A stretch of DNA of 64,000 nucleotides from Harmonia axyridis (Eukaryota > Arthropoda > Insecta > Coleoptera > Coccinellidae): positions 6,696,001 to 6,760,000 of the forward strand of contig NC_059502.1 in the NCBI RefSeq assembly GCF_914767665.1. The letters are read 5' to 3'. A model generated the notes under the pieces. It was not told where the DNA came from. It searched no databases and worked only from the letters and a program-made list of their open reading frames with translations. Below, piece by piece: positions 11,941-22,800 of the stretch. Position 1 is the first letter of the stretch. Each line of letters begins with the position of its first letter. The position numbers and the translations under genes were made by a program.

Positions 11941-13099
11941 ACTCTACTCTCTCTATTGTCGACAATTCCTCCTCTCTCAAATCTCTAATATCTCAAAAGG
12001 GGTTTTGTGTAATGACTCTAACATTTCTCTAGCATCTCCCTAGTCTCTTACGTATCACTCGTTGATACTGCTCTAGTCAGCTAAAATCAAGGAAATGGGC
12101 AATTATTAATTGCATGAAAAACTTACATTGGTTTTGACAATTCTCTCTTTCCTCGTAATGCATGAAACCTATATCTTCTGCACTTACGGAAATGGTGGAA
12201 TCGCTATGATAATCCACCAATGGTTTTCCTTGATTTCCTTTGGCTGCCATCTATTTCAGGATTTATGAAACAAAATATTTATATTATGTATTCTAAGATT
12301 TTTGTGCATTATATGCTCTCTTAATACATCTACTACCAGGTATAAGATATAAAATTTTGTTTCGTGCTTCTGAATTGCCTCAGACGCACAGCAATCTGAT
12401 ACAATTCGAAACGGAATTATCAAGTTTTCAAATATCACCACCTCATATTTGTAAACCTTACTACAAAAGCGGTATCACGCACTGCAATGAAAACCTGTTG
12501 AGTTAGGTATGGCCATTTTACAAATACGGGATGAATACTTGAATCCTATAATATCCCTAGCTTACAAACAAACAACACAGCACAGCAAGCATTGTATGAA
12601 AGAAGCCCTGAAATAATAGTTATCACTAATCTTACCATACTGCAGTTTTTGTAGTTTAGTGAAATAAATAATTCCCCAAATTTTTCATCAATATATATAG
12701 TCTCAAAATATCTCCATCTCTAGATTATGTTTATGGAATGTGAAACATCTAATTTTACATGCTCCAAGCAATGTATGTAGAATCTTCAAATCTACATGAT
12801 CCAATTCTCTAGGTGTGGTATGTAAATTCTATAAAATTATCCAATCTAAAACAGAAAGTATGTTAGCACAATTCCTAAAGTTTACATAATCTCAGGCTCT
12901 GAAAGGTTTCAATAAACACTATAAAATTTCCTCATGTAAACCTCTCGAATGATGTATGTACATCTCTCAAATTATGACTCTGAAAAATACTCTAAATTCA
13001 TATAATATAACTTTCTCAAATGATGAATGTGAAATCTCTGAATTTACAAACATCTAAATCAATTTGATACAATGAGTATGCAGAATCTACATCTGCATA

Positions 13100-13395
13100 A
13101 TCTAAATCTGTAAAACATGTGTATATTAAAATATCTCATTTCTCTAATCTGAATATCATCTGAATCTATAAAACATGTGTATAGCAAAATATCTCATTTC
13201 TCTAATCTGAATCTTAATCATCTAAATCTATAAAACATGTGTATAGCAAAATATCTCGTTTCTCTAAACTGAATCTTAATCATCTGAATCTATAAAACAT
13301 GTGTATAGCAAAATATCTCGTTTCTCTAAACTGAATCTTAATCATCTGAATCTATAAAACATGTGTATAGCAAAATATCTCGTTTCTCTAAACAT
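13100..13395. repeat. 62-63-bp tandem array in copia 5' region
   Basis: About five units carry AAAACATGTGTATAGCAAAA, spaced roughly 61-63 bp apart (about 13112, 13171, 13232, 13294, 13357). The last three are nearly identical, suggesting recent expansion from one side. Confidence 0.85.
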
Positions 13396-13656
13396 CAACT
13401 GTCAATAACCGTTAAGAATTAAAGTTGATTCCTTGTCTAATAGATAGGTAAACACATTAACCAAATATAGTATATACTGTATAACAGGAATTCTCTATTT
13501 CAGGAATGAATATGAAATAAATCATTTCCATTCACCGAACTAACTAAAATATCTCTAGCCTCATAATTAAGTTGAAATTCAACTTACCTCAATGTTTTTT
13601 CTCGTTGTTTACACAACGGAATAAGTGTTTACCTAGTTACAGCGCAGTTTAAGCAT

Positions 13657-13674
13657 GCCCTGGAGCCCATTACC
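13657..13674 (-). promoter_or_regulatory. Putative copia primer-binding site
   Basis: Directly inside the 5' LTR the minus strand reads GGTAATGGGCTCCAGGGC. It resembles the complement of the anticodon-stem part of initiator methionine tRNA, the half-tRNA primer used by Drosophila copia. I judge the match from memory, so the primer identity is tentative; the position is exact. Confidence 0.55.
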
Positions 13675-14037
13675 TATTGGATTTTATATATTTGGGTTAT
13701 ATAAATACAGAGTATTCACTAATACACAGATGTTGATATTAATCGTTTATTCTCAAGACAACTAACTCAAGTCTTACTCTATCTCAAAAGCAAGTACAAT
13801 TCACAAGGCAGAACGACCTGACAGAAGCCAGGTTAGAAGAGACTGTCACTCTAAAGTCTTGTCCCCGACCTTCGCTCTCGACCACCGAAGGTCCATTCTT
13901 GTTTTCTCTCTCGATGGCCCTCGATGGCCTCGCCACGCGCAGACTCGTAGCGCCACCGCACGACATGCAATAACACTATCAAGTGTAGGGTTGGTTGTCT
14001 CTCTCGTAATCTGTTCGGATGAAGTAATATTCTAACA
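13675..14037 (-). repeat. Copia 5' LTR
   Basis: The partner of the 6675-7037 LTR, exactly 7000 bp further on, apparently without a difference. It would hold the promoter and start of transcription for the minus-strand element. CTTTA follows at 14038-14042. Confidence 0.93.
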
Positions 14038-14042
14038 CTTTA

Positions 14043-15571
14043 TCGTTGTTATGTGTTGATGCGACACCTGGCCTTCAAACACCTAAGTTTTTTCTGAATT
14101 GTTACTCAAAAACTGATTATCTGAATACATTCTCTTTCCCACTCATGATGTGTCATAAAAACTCATAAGTTTATTGCTTTTCACCGAAGTGAGATGAAAA
14201 CGCCTGGGTAATACATCATGGAAACGTAAGCAACAATATAAAAACGAAATATATGATTGAACTTTCCATTACTTGAGAATTGTTACAGTAATAGTAATTG
14301 CTTGTACTTAGCAGTGCAAAGAAATGGCTGGATGTTCCACTCAAGCATCCTAATAAAATGTAAGGCATCTCTGTTTACTATTTCTGGGTCACTAAAACAA
14401 GTGTCACGAAGTGGACATCGACTGCGCATAATTCATAATTTTATCTACAAAACACCAAATAGATTTTGTTTGCATAGATTCTGTCCATACCGAAATGCTA
14501 AAACATAGTTTCGATAAATCAACATTATCAGATACCCTATTAATTGATGTTGACCGGCCTTCCTGTTTGTTACAATAATATCGTATTCATCAACTTCAAT
14601 TTTGACATCCAACAATTCGAAATACATCCATGCATTTGAAGATTTATTGAAACTGTGATTACAACATTTATCTAGTTCATAATTTGATACAGATCAATCA
14701 TTTCCGGAAAACTTCTTCTATTTATTTTGTATTAAGTTCAATCAGTCGAGAAGGGTGGTTTAGATGCAAGTTCATCTTGAAACGTCAACTTAATATTTTC
14801 TAATAGAATTTTATATATTTTTTTTTTCACAGAGTTAACAGACTCTTTGTGTCTTCTCCTAACTAACTTCTTGGAACGACCCAAGATCGAGATACCAGAC
14901 ATTACCAATTCCTCTCGATATGCAGAGCCATCTCTTAAAGTTTATAGTCTGCATTTAAGAGAAAGTGGAAAACTGCCGACTCAGCTCTAATATCCGAAAT
15001 GACGAAGGACCCTATCAAAGTGTTTATGTCCTCTCTTAGCCTCTAAACCCTATTTATTTCAGTCCTCTGCTGTAAAATTTCAGCGAATAGGTCGTTTTCA
15101 CTCTAATACCGCCGGATATTTCTAGAGTCTGCAGACAACTGTTTTATCAGCCGAGTGTGCCTTATATTTTATGTGTATGCATCTCTGTATCTGTTTTGAA
15201 CAGCTTCGTGACTCTTTCTGATCTAGAGGAGCAATTCGATCCTATTCCATTGTTGGAGAAATATGTATATAACGGCTATTATGGAGTGTACACGGAAGAT
15301 GTGGGGAGTTTATTGGGCGAGATGCTCGTACATTGGTGCTTTATGGGGCAGATATATCTCATCTTTATGAATATAGATAGAACAGCGGTTTTGCATATGG
15401 TGGAGTTAAAGAATGACTGGTTCAACGTGAAACTTGAGAGAGATATGAGGGTTTTCGCTGTTTCTTCGGTATAGACAGGGTCTGATTTCGTTATCTAGAA
15501 CGGATCGACCTGTGGAAGTTTTGAATTTGAAATTTAAATTATAAAAAACAATGCTTTACAATTATCTTCTG
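14043..15571. other. Gene-free stretch
   Basis: AT-rich DNA. A 105-codon plus-strand frame (15157-15474) with a hydrophobic start has no recognised similarity, and I do not consider it a gene. Nothing else stands out. Confidence 0.45.
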
Positions 15572-15632
15572 AATTCACTCGATAAAAAATCAAACAATAG
15601 CTAGATAGAAACATGAATAGATAAATAAATAA
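15572..15632 (+). repeat. Detached copy of palindrome-arm sequence
   Basis: The stretch with GAATTCACTCGATAAAAAAT and ATAGATAAATAAATA also occurs in both arms of the palindrome at 16736-17418. Here it directly abuts the rosa deletion derivative. Confidence 0.75.
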
Positions 15633-15928
15633 CGGGTGTTTTCTTTCGAGGTATATAACTTTAAGTTCAAACCCTTGACCATTTGGAAGACAACATTCGC
15701 CGTGTTTATGCCGATATACGGCCACAAATTTTGGAAAAGGTCATCGAAAATTGGACGTCCAAATTGGACTACATCCGAGCCAGCCGTGGCGGTCATAAGC
15801 CAGAAATCATATTCAAAATGTAATGCTACAAGATTATCTTGCAGATAAATAAAATTCATGTCAATCGTATTATCCATCGTTGTTTGATTGCAATTTAAAG
15901 TTCTATAGCTCTAAGAAAAAACACCCTT
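15633..15928 (+). mobile_element. rosa-like deletion derivative (MITE-like), copy 2
   Basis: A 296-bp element with both termini: GGGTGTTTTCTTTCGAGG at the left and a right end reading TTCTAAGAAAAAACACCC. About 30 bases of the transposase-5' end are fused directly to the codons for QTLDHLEDNIRR, and the C-terminal reading frame runs on to EIIFKM and stop. Over 700 bases of coding sequence are missing. It could move only with transposase from elsewhere. Confidence 0.88.
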
Positions 15929-15929
15929 C

Positions 15930-16014
15930 AATAGGAGCAAAATAGCGAGATTATTGCATAGAGTACCAGCTAATGCTAGTAGCATTGGCAAATTCTTAAT
16001 ATAATATGGTTTAT
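15930..16014 (+). repeat. Outer inverted-repeat arm (left)
   Basis: About 83 bp including GCTAATGCTAGTAGCATTGG that reappear inverted at 17620-17702. The two flank the central palindrome and a unique 700-bp segment. The right arm lies in a reverse-transcriptase relic, so this arm is probably a fragment of the same LINE in the opposite direction. Confidence 0.75.
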
Positions 16015-16120
16015 TTGTCTAAACAAGAGGTACACAAGAAGAGTAGAGATTCCAACACAGAGCTCTGAGGAACTCCCATATTTATTTTTTTTTAATATCA
16101 TTCCAACTATCATTTATTGT

Positions 16121-16630
16121 TTGTTACTAAAATCTTTCTATCATCGACCAAACTGTACGAATTTTAATCAAATACTCAGTAAAAAAAAAGTTGCCCTTCC
16201 ATTCAAACGTGAATTTCACTCATTGCCTCCGCTCAATCCGGAGAAAGTTTCCACGTCTGTCGAAAGCTACCAAAAATCTAATCTACGCCCTACGAAAGTG
16301 CCTCTCAGCTGGACCGATAAACTCGGCAAAAGAAAATCCAACCGGAAACTGAGCAATTATTCTACGCTCCTCAAACTATTTACTTTTCAATTGTGGAAGA
16401 GAAATAAAGCGCGTCCATTGAAGGCGGGGGCTTTCAGCCAAACAAAGAAATCCGATTGTTTATCTAATTTGATCTCGTCCGGAATGGCAGACTCCATGAG
16501 GCAGCCTCTCTTGGACGTCCTGGGAGGATGTAGCCGACGTAATTCGATGAGAGAGAACGCGCTATGCCAGGCCGGTCCTTTTTCTCGATTTGATAAAGTG
16601 TGGCATAAAAAATGGATTAAACAAGGTTAA
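16121..16630 (+). other. 169-codon open frame of unknown status
   Basis: An uninterrupted frame rich in Lys, Ser and Leu, without domain, signal peptide or membrane segment that I recognise. It sits in the unique segment between the outer inverted arm and the palindrome. It may be chance, a relic, or an exon. No splice context supports it. Confidence 0.15.
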
Positions 16631-16735
16631 AAATTCCATCCGGCAGAATTGCGGAAGTTGGAATTGAATCTGCCACTTTTTTATGAAACACTTAGATTCC
16701 AACCTCTTAGTCTGTTTCTGTATTTTCTCTTGGAG

Positions 16736-17418
16736 TTTATTCATTTATTCATTCAATCTTGAATAATTTATATTTATTTATTATTTTATCCAAATTTTGA
16801 TTCTATATATTCCTTCAATAAATGGAGGATTCATCTATTCAAATATTTATTTATCTATTCATGTTTCTATCTAGCTCTTGTTTGATTTTTTATTGAGTGA
16901 ATTCAGAAGAATAATTCCCTCCTGTCAAAAATTCTATGAAAATGGAATGCAATTATCGAAAATTACAGCGAATATTTCCCTCCTGTCAAAAATTCTATGA
17001 AAATGGAATGCAATTATCTAAAATTACAGCGAATATTTCCCTCCTGTCAAAAATTCTATGAATTTGGAGAACAATTATCGTAAGTAATTGCACAAGTGCA
17101 TCAAAATTACCGATAATTTTGCATGACAGCGTGTTGTCATAAAAACTGCATTCGGTCATTTTCATTTTTGGGAGGGAAATATTCGCTGTAATTTTCGATA
17201 ATTGCATTCCATTTTCATAGAATTTTTGACAGGAGGGAATTATTCTTCTGAATTCACTCAATAAAAAATCAAACAAGAGCTAGATAGAAACATGAATAGA
17301 TAAATAAATATTTGAATAGATGAATCCTCCATTTATTGAAGGAATATATAGAATCAAAATTTGGATAAAATAATAAATAAATATAAATTATTCAAGATTG
17401 AATGAATAAATGAATAAA
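16736..17418. repeat. Palindrome with two 248-bp arms
   Basis: The left arm (16736-16983) and the reverse complement of the right arm (17171-17418) have equal length, and I find no mismatch by eye. The 187-bp spacer holds further copies of the arm's inner part: a ~61-bp unit containing CCTGTCAAAAATTCTATGAA is repeated three times (starts about 16919, 16981, 17042). There is no transposase and no recognised terminal motif. It could be a foldback element, or the result of inverted duplication. Confidence 0.88.
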
Positions 17419-17560
17419 TTCCAAGTTAACAGTTTATTCGGGAAATATTCCCCCGAATGACACTTGTGCATCAAAATTATCGGATAATTTCGCATTCCAG
17501 CGTGTTTTCTTTGAAAAACTGCATTCTGTCAATTTGGAGAAAGAGCCCTCCACCTTCGGT

Positions 17561-17720
17561 GGAGGTTAGGGGTTCCTCAAGGTTCTGTGTTGGGACCTCT
17601 AAACTTCTTGTGTACCTGTAAACCATATTATATAATGATTTTGCCAATGCTACTAGCATTAGCTGGAACTCTATGCAATAATCTCGCTATTTTGCTCGTA
17701 TTACATTCAGCTGTATCTAC
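17561..17720 (+). pseudogene. LINE reverse-transcriptase relic
   Basis: One frame reads LGVPQGSVLGPLNFL, the highly conserved RT segment just upstream of the YADD box in Jockey- and CR1-type LINEs. The frame stays open for about 40 codons more, but no YADD is visible. It is a short fragment overlapping the right outer inverted arm (17620-17702). Confidence 0.7.
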
Positions 17721-18485
17721 AAAAGGAATAAATAGCTTGCATGTATGATGTATGACATTTATTTTAGACGCATTCATCAGAAAATATCTTGCTTATTCGA
17801 AAGCGGACATTGTTCATTTCAATGAAGTTTTCATTTTCTCTTTCCGAAACCATTATATAATTGAGAGGGTGATAATCTAATGGATTCCCAACATAATTCC
17901 ATGCCTACTGCATGGAGCAACTCCCGGAGCTTCCCTTTCTCTGAACGACCCCGGAAATTTTTTAATTATTCCACAACATAATGGATTTTAGCGGTGCGAG
18001 AAAGGATTGTTCGGGGACCCGGCAGAATAATTTGTCCATCGCACCGCGAAATTAAAGTGACAAATAATTAAAATAAAAGTGAAATAGGACAGCGATATCT
18101 GACAGGTCTATTAACGAAATTGTGACATTGAATGGGTGATTCGATTGTCCTGAGCGGGACCGAATGCGGTAGACGCGAAAATGGAGATTTTGCTCTGCCA
18201 AATGATGGGGTTTTTGCTGATGAAGGATGAGAAAATTTGCATATTTGAGTTTTTTTTTCATAATATTTTATTGTTTTTTTTTTCAACACTTCTACTGAAA
18301 TAGCATTTCGACATATTGTTATCTTGATTAATATAAGCTTTCTACTTTCTGTATTTTTACTACCAAAAATTAGATATCGACAATTTTTGGATTTCATTGT
18401 GTGAGCGCGCGATTTCGAAGTCTAGTTCATCTCAAGACACTGAAGGTCCTTCAAATGGTAGGTACAGTTTGACAGTTGAGAATGT
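17721..18485. other. Gene-free stretch
   Basis: No supported feature. The minus-strand frames at 18052-18397 are overlapping and unconvincing. Confidence 0.45.
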
Positions 18486-19065
18486 CCTCAGAGTTATAAA
18501 CATAGAAAGAGGGAGCATGTGTCATTTTCGGTAAGCAAATTTTGTCCCCAATATTTACTATCAAATTGGACATGGAGCGCGCGAAAATGAAAACATATCA
18601 GTGATACGATATTTCCCTCAATTCGTGAGTTTCTCCACAAAGAACGCACTGTTTATGTCCCATTGTGAATCAACGCTTCATATTAACTCAAAATATATTG
18701 AAATAATTACCTAAATATATCAGAAATTCAGAAAACAAACTTCAAGTGCGCCAAACGACGTGAGACAACCGATGACACTAGGAGGGCAAAAGTTGCCAAA
18801 CCTTGGATTTCAGCAGATAGATACAGAAAAGAATAAATATTCTGCTTGTTACAAATTCGACAATTAGGAAAAATATCGGATTCCAAATATTCAAATTTGC
18901 ATATTTAATCGTGAATTACTCAAATTAATATATTTCATTCAATATAATATAGATTCATAATGATATATTAAATTTGTGTTTTTGAAAATAAATCACAATC
19001 CGACAACATAATCTAACCAAGTTGGGGGCATGTAAATTATGCATATACTTCCCCTATCTATGTTC
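18486..19065 (-). repeat. Interspersed repeat with Cys-rich first-exon-like ORF, copy B
   Basis: An inverted relative of 4899-5460. On the minus strand its ATG (about 18664) opens MGHKQCVLCGETHELREIS, then Tyr-His and a stop. The donor-like GTATGT of copy A is ATATGT here. The CxxC and surrounding residues are kept in both copies although the flanks have drifted. TTGGGGACA lies near one end and CATGCCCCCAAC near the other, matching the opposed motifs in copy A. Confidence 0.5.
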
Positions 19066-19638
19066 ATTACTCTATGGTTAAGCAGTGTATTTATGTTAAC
19101 AACCAATTAAGTTCCAGAGGGCGTTTTTCAAACGCACGCATGCGCCCAGCCCCAAACTTCTACAACCACTACAGTGACTCTGCAAGATCGACGTCTTGCA
19201 TCATCGACATCGTTAGGGTCTCCACACGCAACAACACAACTACGACGGGATTATCCCCGTTGAACAGAAACCCGAATATCATGTCAACCCAGTTGATACG
19301 GCTCGAAATAATACGTATGTTATTAAAGCCAATTACGAAGCGGGTAATGACGGTCCATATTTCAGTACGCTAAACGCATAATAGCGCACTAGATATTAAT
19401 TAAGCCTACAAGTTATGCTAAATTCCGCAATTTTGAGTAATAAACCATACCCGGTCGGTAATTAACAGTTTCAAGTTGTGTCTGTAGCTGGATCCAGATA
19501 ATTCCACGCTTTGGTGTCACGTGTGCTCTAGTTGGGGCTGTTTTGTCGTTGTAAATTCGATCTTTGAAACGTATTTCAGCGTGAATGTTGTGGGAGGTAG
19601 TAGGTCTTTTAGACCTAGTTCTACTCTTTTATATGAAA
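19066..19638. other. Gene-free stretch
   Basis: Contains a 99-codon frame (19074-19373) of unlikely composition for a gene. There are no motifs, and I see nothing else. Confidence 0.4.
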
Positions 19639-19729
19639 GGTGTTTTTTTTTGAGATCTTGAGGAATTTAAATAACAAAACAAGAAAGAAATACTGTTGGA
19701 ATTAATTTTTTATCTTCATATCTAGCATG

Positions 19730-20060
19730 TATAGGGTGCGGCAGAGCCGACTGACGAGTTTCAAGTGGCTATTAAAAAAAAATGGTGAAAGTTAGAGAAA
19801 AACGGTTTCATTCATTCGAAGCAGTAAGAAATATAGTTTTTTTGCTAAATTTTTGAAAACAATATCACTAAGATGGCGGCCGTTAGCAGCGACACACTGA
19901 TGAAGTCGATTTTGGAAGTTTTCTACCGCTTTTCGAAATATCTCAGGCGCTATGGCCCGGATTTTTTTGGTTATTCCCTGCTTGAATTCTGGCAGGGTGT
20001 GTGGACGATGTTTGAAGATCTCATCTTCTAGGTTGGTGGGTCGTGGTGCAAAAATTTGAG
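19730..20060 (-). pseudogene. C-terminal remnant of a second IS630/Tc1-type transposase
   Basis: A minus-strand frame without its own start runs from about 20061 to a stop at 19792. It contains PRPTNLEDEIFKHRPHTL, then VENFQNRLHQCVAANGRHL and DIVFK. In insect IS630/Tc1-like transposases such a segment follows the third catalytic aspartate. It differs from the rosa-like C-terminus (VIENWTSRLDYIRASRGGH). It directly continues the rosa copy 3 coding direction, making a chimera. A possible terminus (TATAGGGTGCGGCAGAGCCG) lies at about 19728. Confidence 0.65.
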
Positions 20061-20073
20061 CTATTGGAGCAAG

Positions 20074-20850
20074 TTAGTTATTTGAAGAATCAAAATCAGG
20101 TCCATCGCTCAAGAAAAACTGGAAATATTGCTGCTGTAGCCGGCGAAAGTTGTCTCCCAAATGGTCAAGAGTTTGTGGCTTATCCGCATTGACCAATGAC
20201 TTTACATAGCCCCACAGAAAGTAGTCAAGCGGTGTTAAATCACAAGATCTTGGAGACCAATTCACAAGTCCAAAACGTGAAATTAGGCGGTCACCAAACG
20301 TGTCTTTCAATCAATCGATTGTGGCACGAGCTGTGTGACATGTCGCGCCGTCTTGTTGGAACCACAACTCCTGGACATCATGGTTGTTCAATTCAGGAAT
20401 GAAAAAGTTAGTAATCATGGCTCTATACCGATCACCATTGACTGTAACGTTCTGGCCATCATCGTTTTTGAAGAAGTACGGACCAATGAGTCCACCACCC
20501 CATAAAGCGCACCAAACAGTCAGTTTTTCTGGATGTAACGGTGTTTCGACATACACTAGAGGATTAGCTTCACTCCAAATGCGGCAGTTTTGTTTGTTGA
20601 CGTAGCCATTCAACCAGAAGTGCGCTTCATCGCTAAACAAAATAAAATGGACGTAGTGCGCGATACGTATTCCGCACAGAACCATTATTTTCGAAATGCA
20701 ATTGCACTATTTGCGCGTTCAGGCGTGAGTCTATTCATGATGAATTGCCAAACCAAACTGAGAATAAATCACTTGACAGCTGTTGAATCGGTGGTCATCT
20801 TGAACAGTAATGCCAACTTAAAGTTGTACACCTCGAAAAAAACACCCTTT
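20074..20850 (-). mobile_element. rosa-like transposon, copy 3, internally deleted and 3'-chimeric
   Basis: The 5' end (right side) has the cccTTTATA-flanked terminus with AAAAAAAACACCC. The start codon region is followed by an early deletion: codons for the first ~30 residues join directly to FSDEAHFWLNGYVNKQ. Catalytic motifs remain: DEAHFW, QQDGATCH and CDLTPLDYFLWGYVKS. After LDHLGDNFRRL the sequence departs from the family and runs into the second transposase type. The helix-turn-helix region is lost. Confidence 0.85.
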
Positions 20851-20855
20851 ATATA

Positions 20856-21555
20856 CGTCTCAGCAGGTATTCCACAGGTCACAATTTGTGTTGTAATCAT
20901 TTTGTCGTGGAGTCCCTTTGACCTCCCTCAAAACTCGAAAACTCGGAATGATTTCAATCGACAGAGCAAACGAAGCGTTAAATAAGCTGTCTTTCCTTCG
21001 TCTCATCGTCTCAGATCATACACAAGCCCAATGTTTGGAAATTTCTTTGACGTTCTTGGCGGATAGCGCCGATACTTCCAAACAGTATTTGTTCCTTTGG
21101 CGAATTCTTGCATATTTCTGATTTATTACCGGAGTCTCTTCGAATGGAGATATTCGAATCGTATACTCTGTGACAAGAAATCGATTCCGTCTTTGATAGA
21201 TGGTAGGAATTCGGTTCAAGCAGATTGTAGGTTGAATGGTGGAATTTTTATGTATTTGAGCCTGATGAAAAGCCATAAAAGTAACAGGAATTGACTTCAT
21301 TCGACATTGGAGTTCCGGGGAACCATATTATAGAGTCATTCACGAAGGATTTAACTAGTTAAATGTGATTTGTGAAGTAGTTGGAGCTGAGAGTTATCTA
21401 AATTTATGGATGAGATAGATCTGAAGGCTTCTCTATAGATATGTGGGCAAATTGATGCCTACGGTGTTCCTACCAGCTTTGACAGATGATAGTTTCGCTC
21501 CTTCTTCGTTTCTTCTTTGAACATACGATAGATTCGTTTTTTTACTTCATTGGAA
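20856..21555. other. Gene-free stretch
   Basis: Overlapping short frames on both strands without motifs. I see no transposon termini. Confidence 0.4.
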
Positions 21556-21559
21556 ATTG

Positions 21560-21940
21560 AAATGAATCTAGAGCTTGATATTATTGAAAATATATGTTAT
21601 CAGCACGATGGTGCACCACAGAGAAAAGCAAATAGGTACTTGAATGAATGAAAAATTTCCGAATAAATGTTGAGGCCAAGGAAGTCTACTGCCATGGTCA
21701 CCTTGGTAACAGATCTCAATTCATTAGATTTTTATCTAAGGGGCATGTGAAGCAGCTTGTCTTCATCTTGAAATCACATCTCATCAACAATTAAAGATAG
21801 AATTCAAGATGCAACCAACCAAATAAACAACGTTCCAAATCTGATCAGCGGAGTAACAGAATCATCAGATGTGAGGCTTGCTTTTAAACCAAAGGTGGAC
21901 ATTTCAAATTATTTTTTTTGAATTTTCGTAGCGAAAACGA
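21560..21940 (+). pseudogene. IS630/Tc1-type transposase relic
   Basis: Broken frames contain CYQHDGAP followed by RYLNE, then LNSLDFYLRG and a C-terminal-like DATNQINNVPNLI. These match the second catalytic aspartate (QHDGAP-H), the downstream REYLNE segment and the third aspartate (DLNPLDF-LWG) of a widespread insect IS630-like group, different from the rosa copies. There are several stops and frame changes and no ends. Confidence 0.65.
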
Positions 21941-21950
21941 ATCGGAACTA

Positions 21951-22115
21951 TGTTCATAGGAAAAAATGTCCAAAGTTTGTCATAGAGCTTGTAGAACTCT
22001 CTGTCCAGGCAAGACATCAAGAATATCTACACACATATTCAAGGAAGATCTTGCTGGCTAAGCAGATCTACCAAAAGATAGATCTGTAAGTGATATAAAG
22101 GGAAGGGGCAGCCTT
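21951..22115 (+). repeat. Direct repeat Y, left copy, bordering rosa copy 4
   Basis: Begins TGTTCATAGGAAAAAATGT just after a TA and ends GGGGCAGCCTT. The same order of motifs follows rosa copy 4 at 22801-22976. The two differ by scattered substitutions and small indels. Confidence 0.85.
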
Positions 22116-22800
22116 CAACAAACAAAACTGCCGCATTTGGAGTGAAGCTAATCCACAAGTGTATGTCGAAACACCGTTACATCCAGAAAATCTGACTGTT
22201 TGGTGCGCTTTATGGGCTGGTGGAATCATTGGTCCGTACTTCTTCAAAAACGATGATGGCCAGAACGTTACAGTCAATGGTGATCGGTATAGAGCCATGA
22301 TTACTAACTTTTTCATTCCTGAATTGAACAACCATGATGTCCAGGAGCTGTGGTTCCAACAAGACGGCGCAACATGTCACACAGCTCGTGCCACAATCGA
22401 TTCATTGAAAGACACGTTTGGTGACCGCCTAATTTCACGTTTTGTACCTGTGAATTGGCCTCCAACATCTTGTGATTTAACACCGCTAGACTAATTTCTG
22501 TGGGGCTATGTAAAGTCATTGGTCTATGCGGATAAGCCACAAACCCTTGACCATTTGAAAGACAACATTCGCCATGTTATTGCCGATATACGGCCACAAA
22601 TGTTGGAAAAAGTCATCGAAAATTGGACGTCCAGATTGGACTACATCCGAGCCAGCCGTGGCGGTCATATGCTAGAAATCATATTTAAAATGTAATGCCA
22701 CAAGATTATGTTGCGGATAAATAAAATTCATGTCAATCGAATAATCCATCGTTGTTTTATTGCAATTTAAAGTTCTATAGCTCTAAGAAAACACCCTTTA
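22116..22800 (+). mobile_element. rosa-like transposon, copy 4, 5'-truncated
   Basis: Starts abruptly inside the transposase gene at the codons for NKQNCRIWSEAN and keeps the rest through QQDGATCH, DLTPLD and EIIFKM, to the 3' terminus ending ACACCC-TTTA. A stop follows LTPLD, and the glycine-rich GGIIGPYFFKNDDG segment is intact. The left edge meets repeat Y exactly, not a terminal repeat. The right end is followed by TA and the second copy of Y. Confidence 0.88.

Larger units (their letters stand above)
10900..13656. other. Copia 5' region without gag, low complexity
   Basis: About 2.7 kb between the primer-binding site and the protease remnant has no gag-like frame. It is rich in TCTCTAAA-type tracts and contains two tandem arrays (listed separately). 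A copia gag of several hundred codons is expected here and is absent. Confidence 0.7.
6675..14037 (-). mobile_element. Ty1/copia LTR retrotransposon, internally defective
   Basis: A 7363-bp element bounded by 363-bp LTRs in direct orientation and a CTTTA duplication. Coding sequence reads on the minus strand in the copia order protease, integrase, reverse transcriptase, RNase H. All are broken by frameshifts and deletions, and no gag is recognisable in the 2.7 kb between the primer site and the protease. Instead that region has two tandem arrays. The LTRs look identical by eye, which implies recent insertion, while the interior cannot encode a working enzyme set. The simplest reading is a non-autonomous element moved by proteins from an intact relative. 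LTR gene conversion or an assembly error are alternatives. Confidence 0.93.

Noticed and set aside
15157..15474. 105-codon plus-strand frame with hydrophobic start
   Set aside because: No domain, no splice or promoter context, and composition fits AT-rich chance frames.
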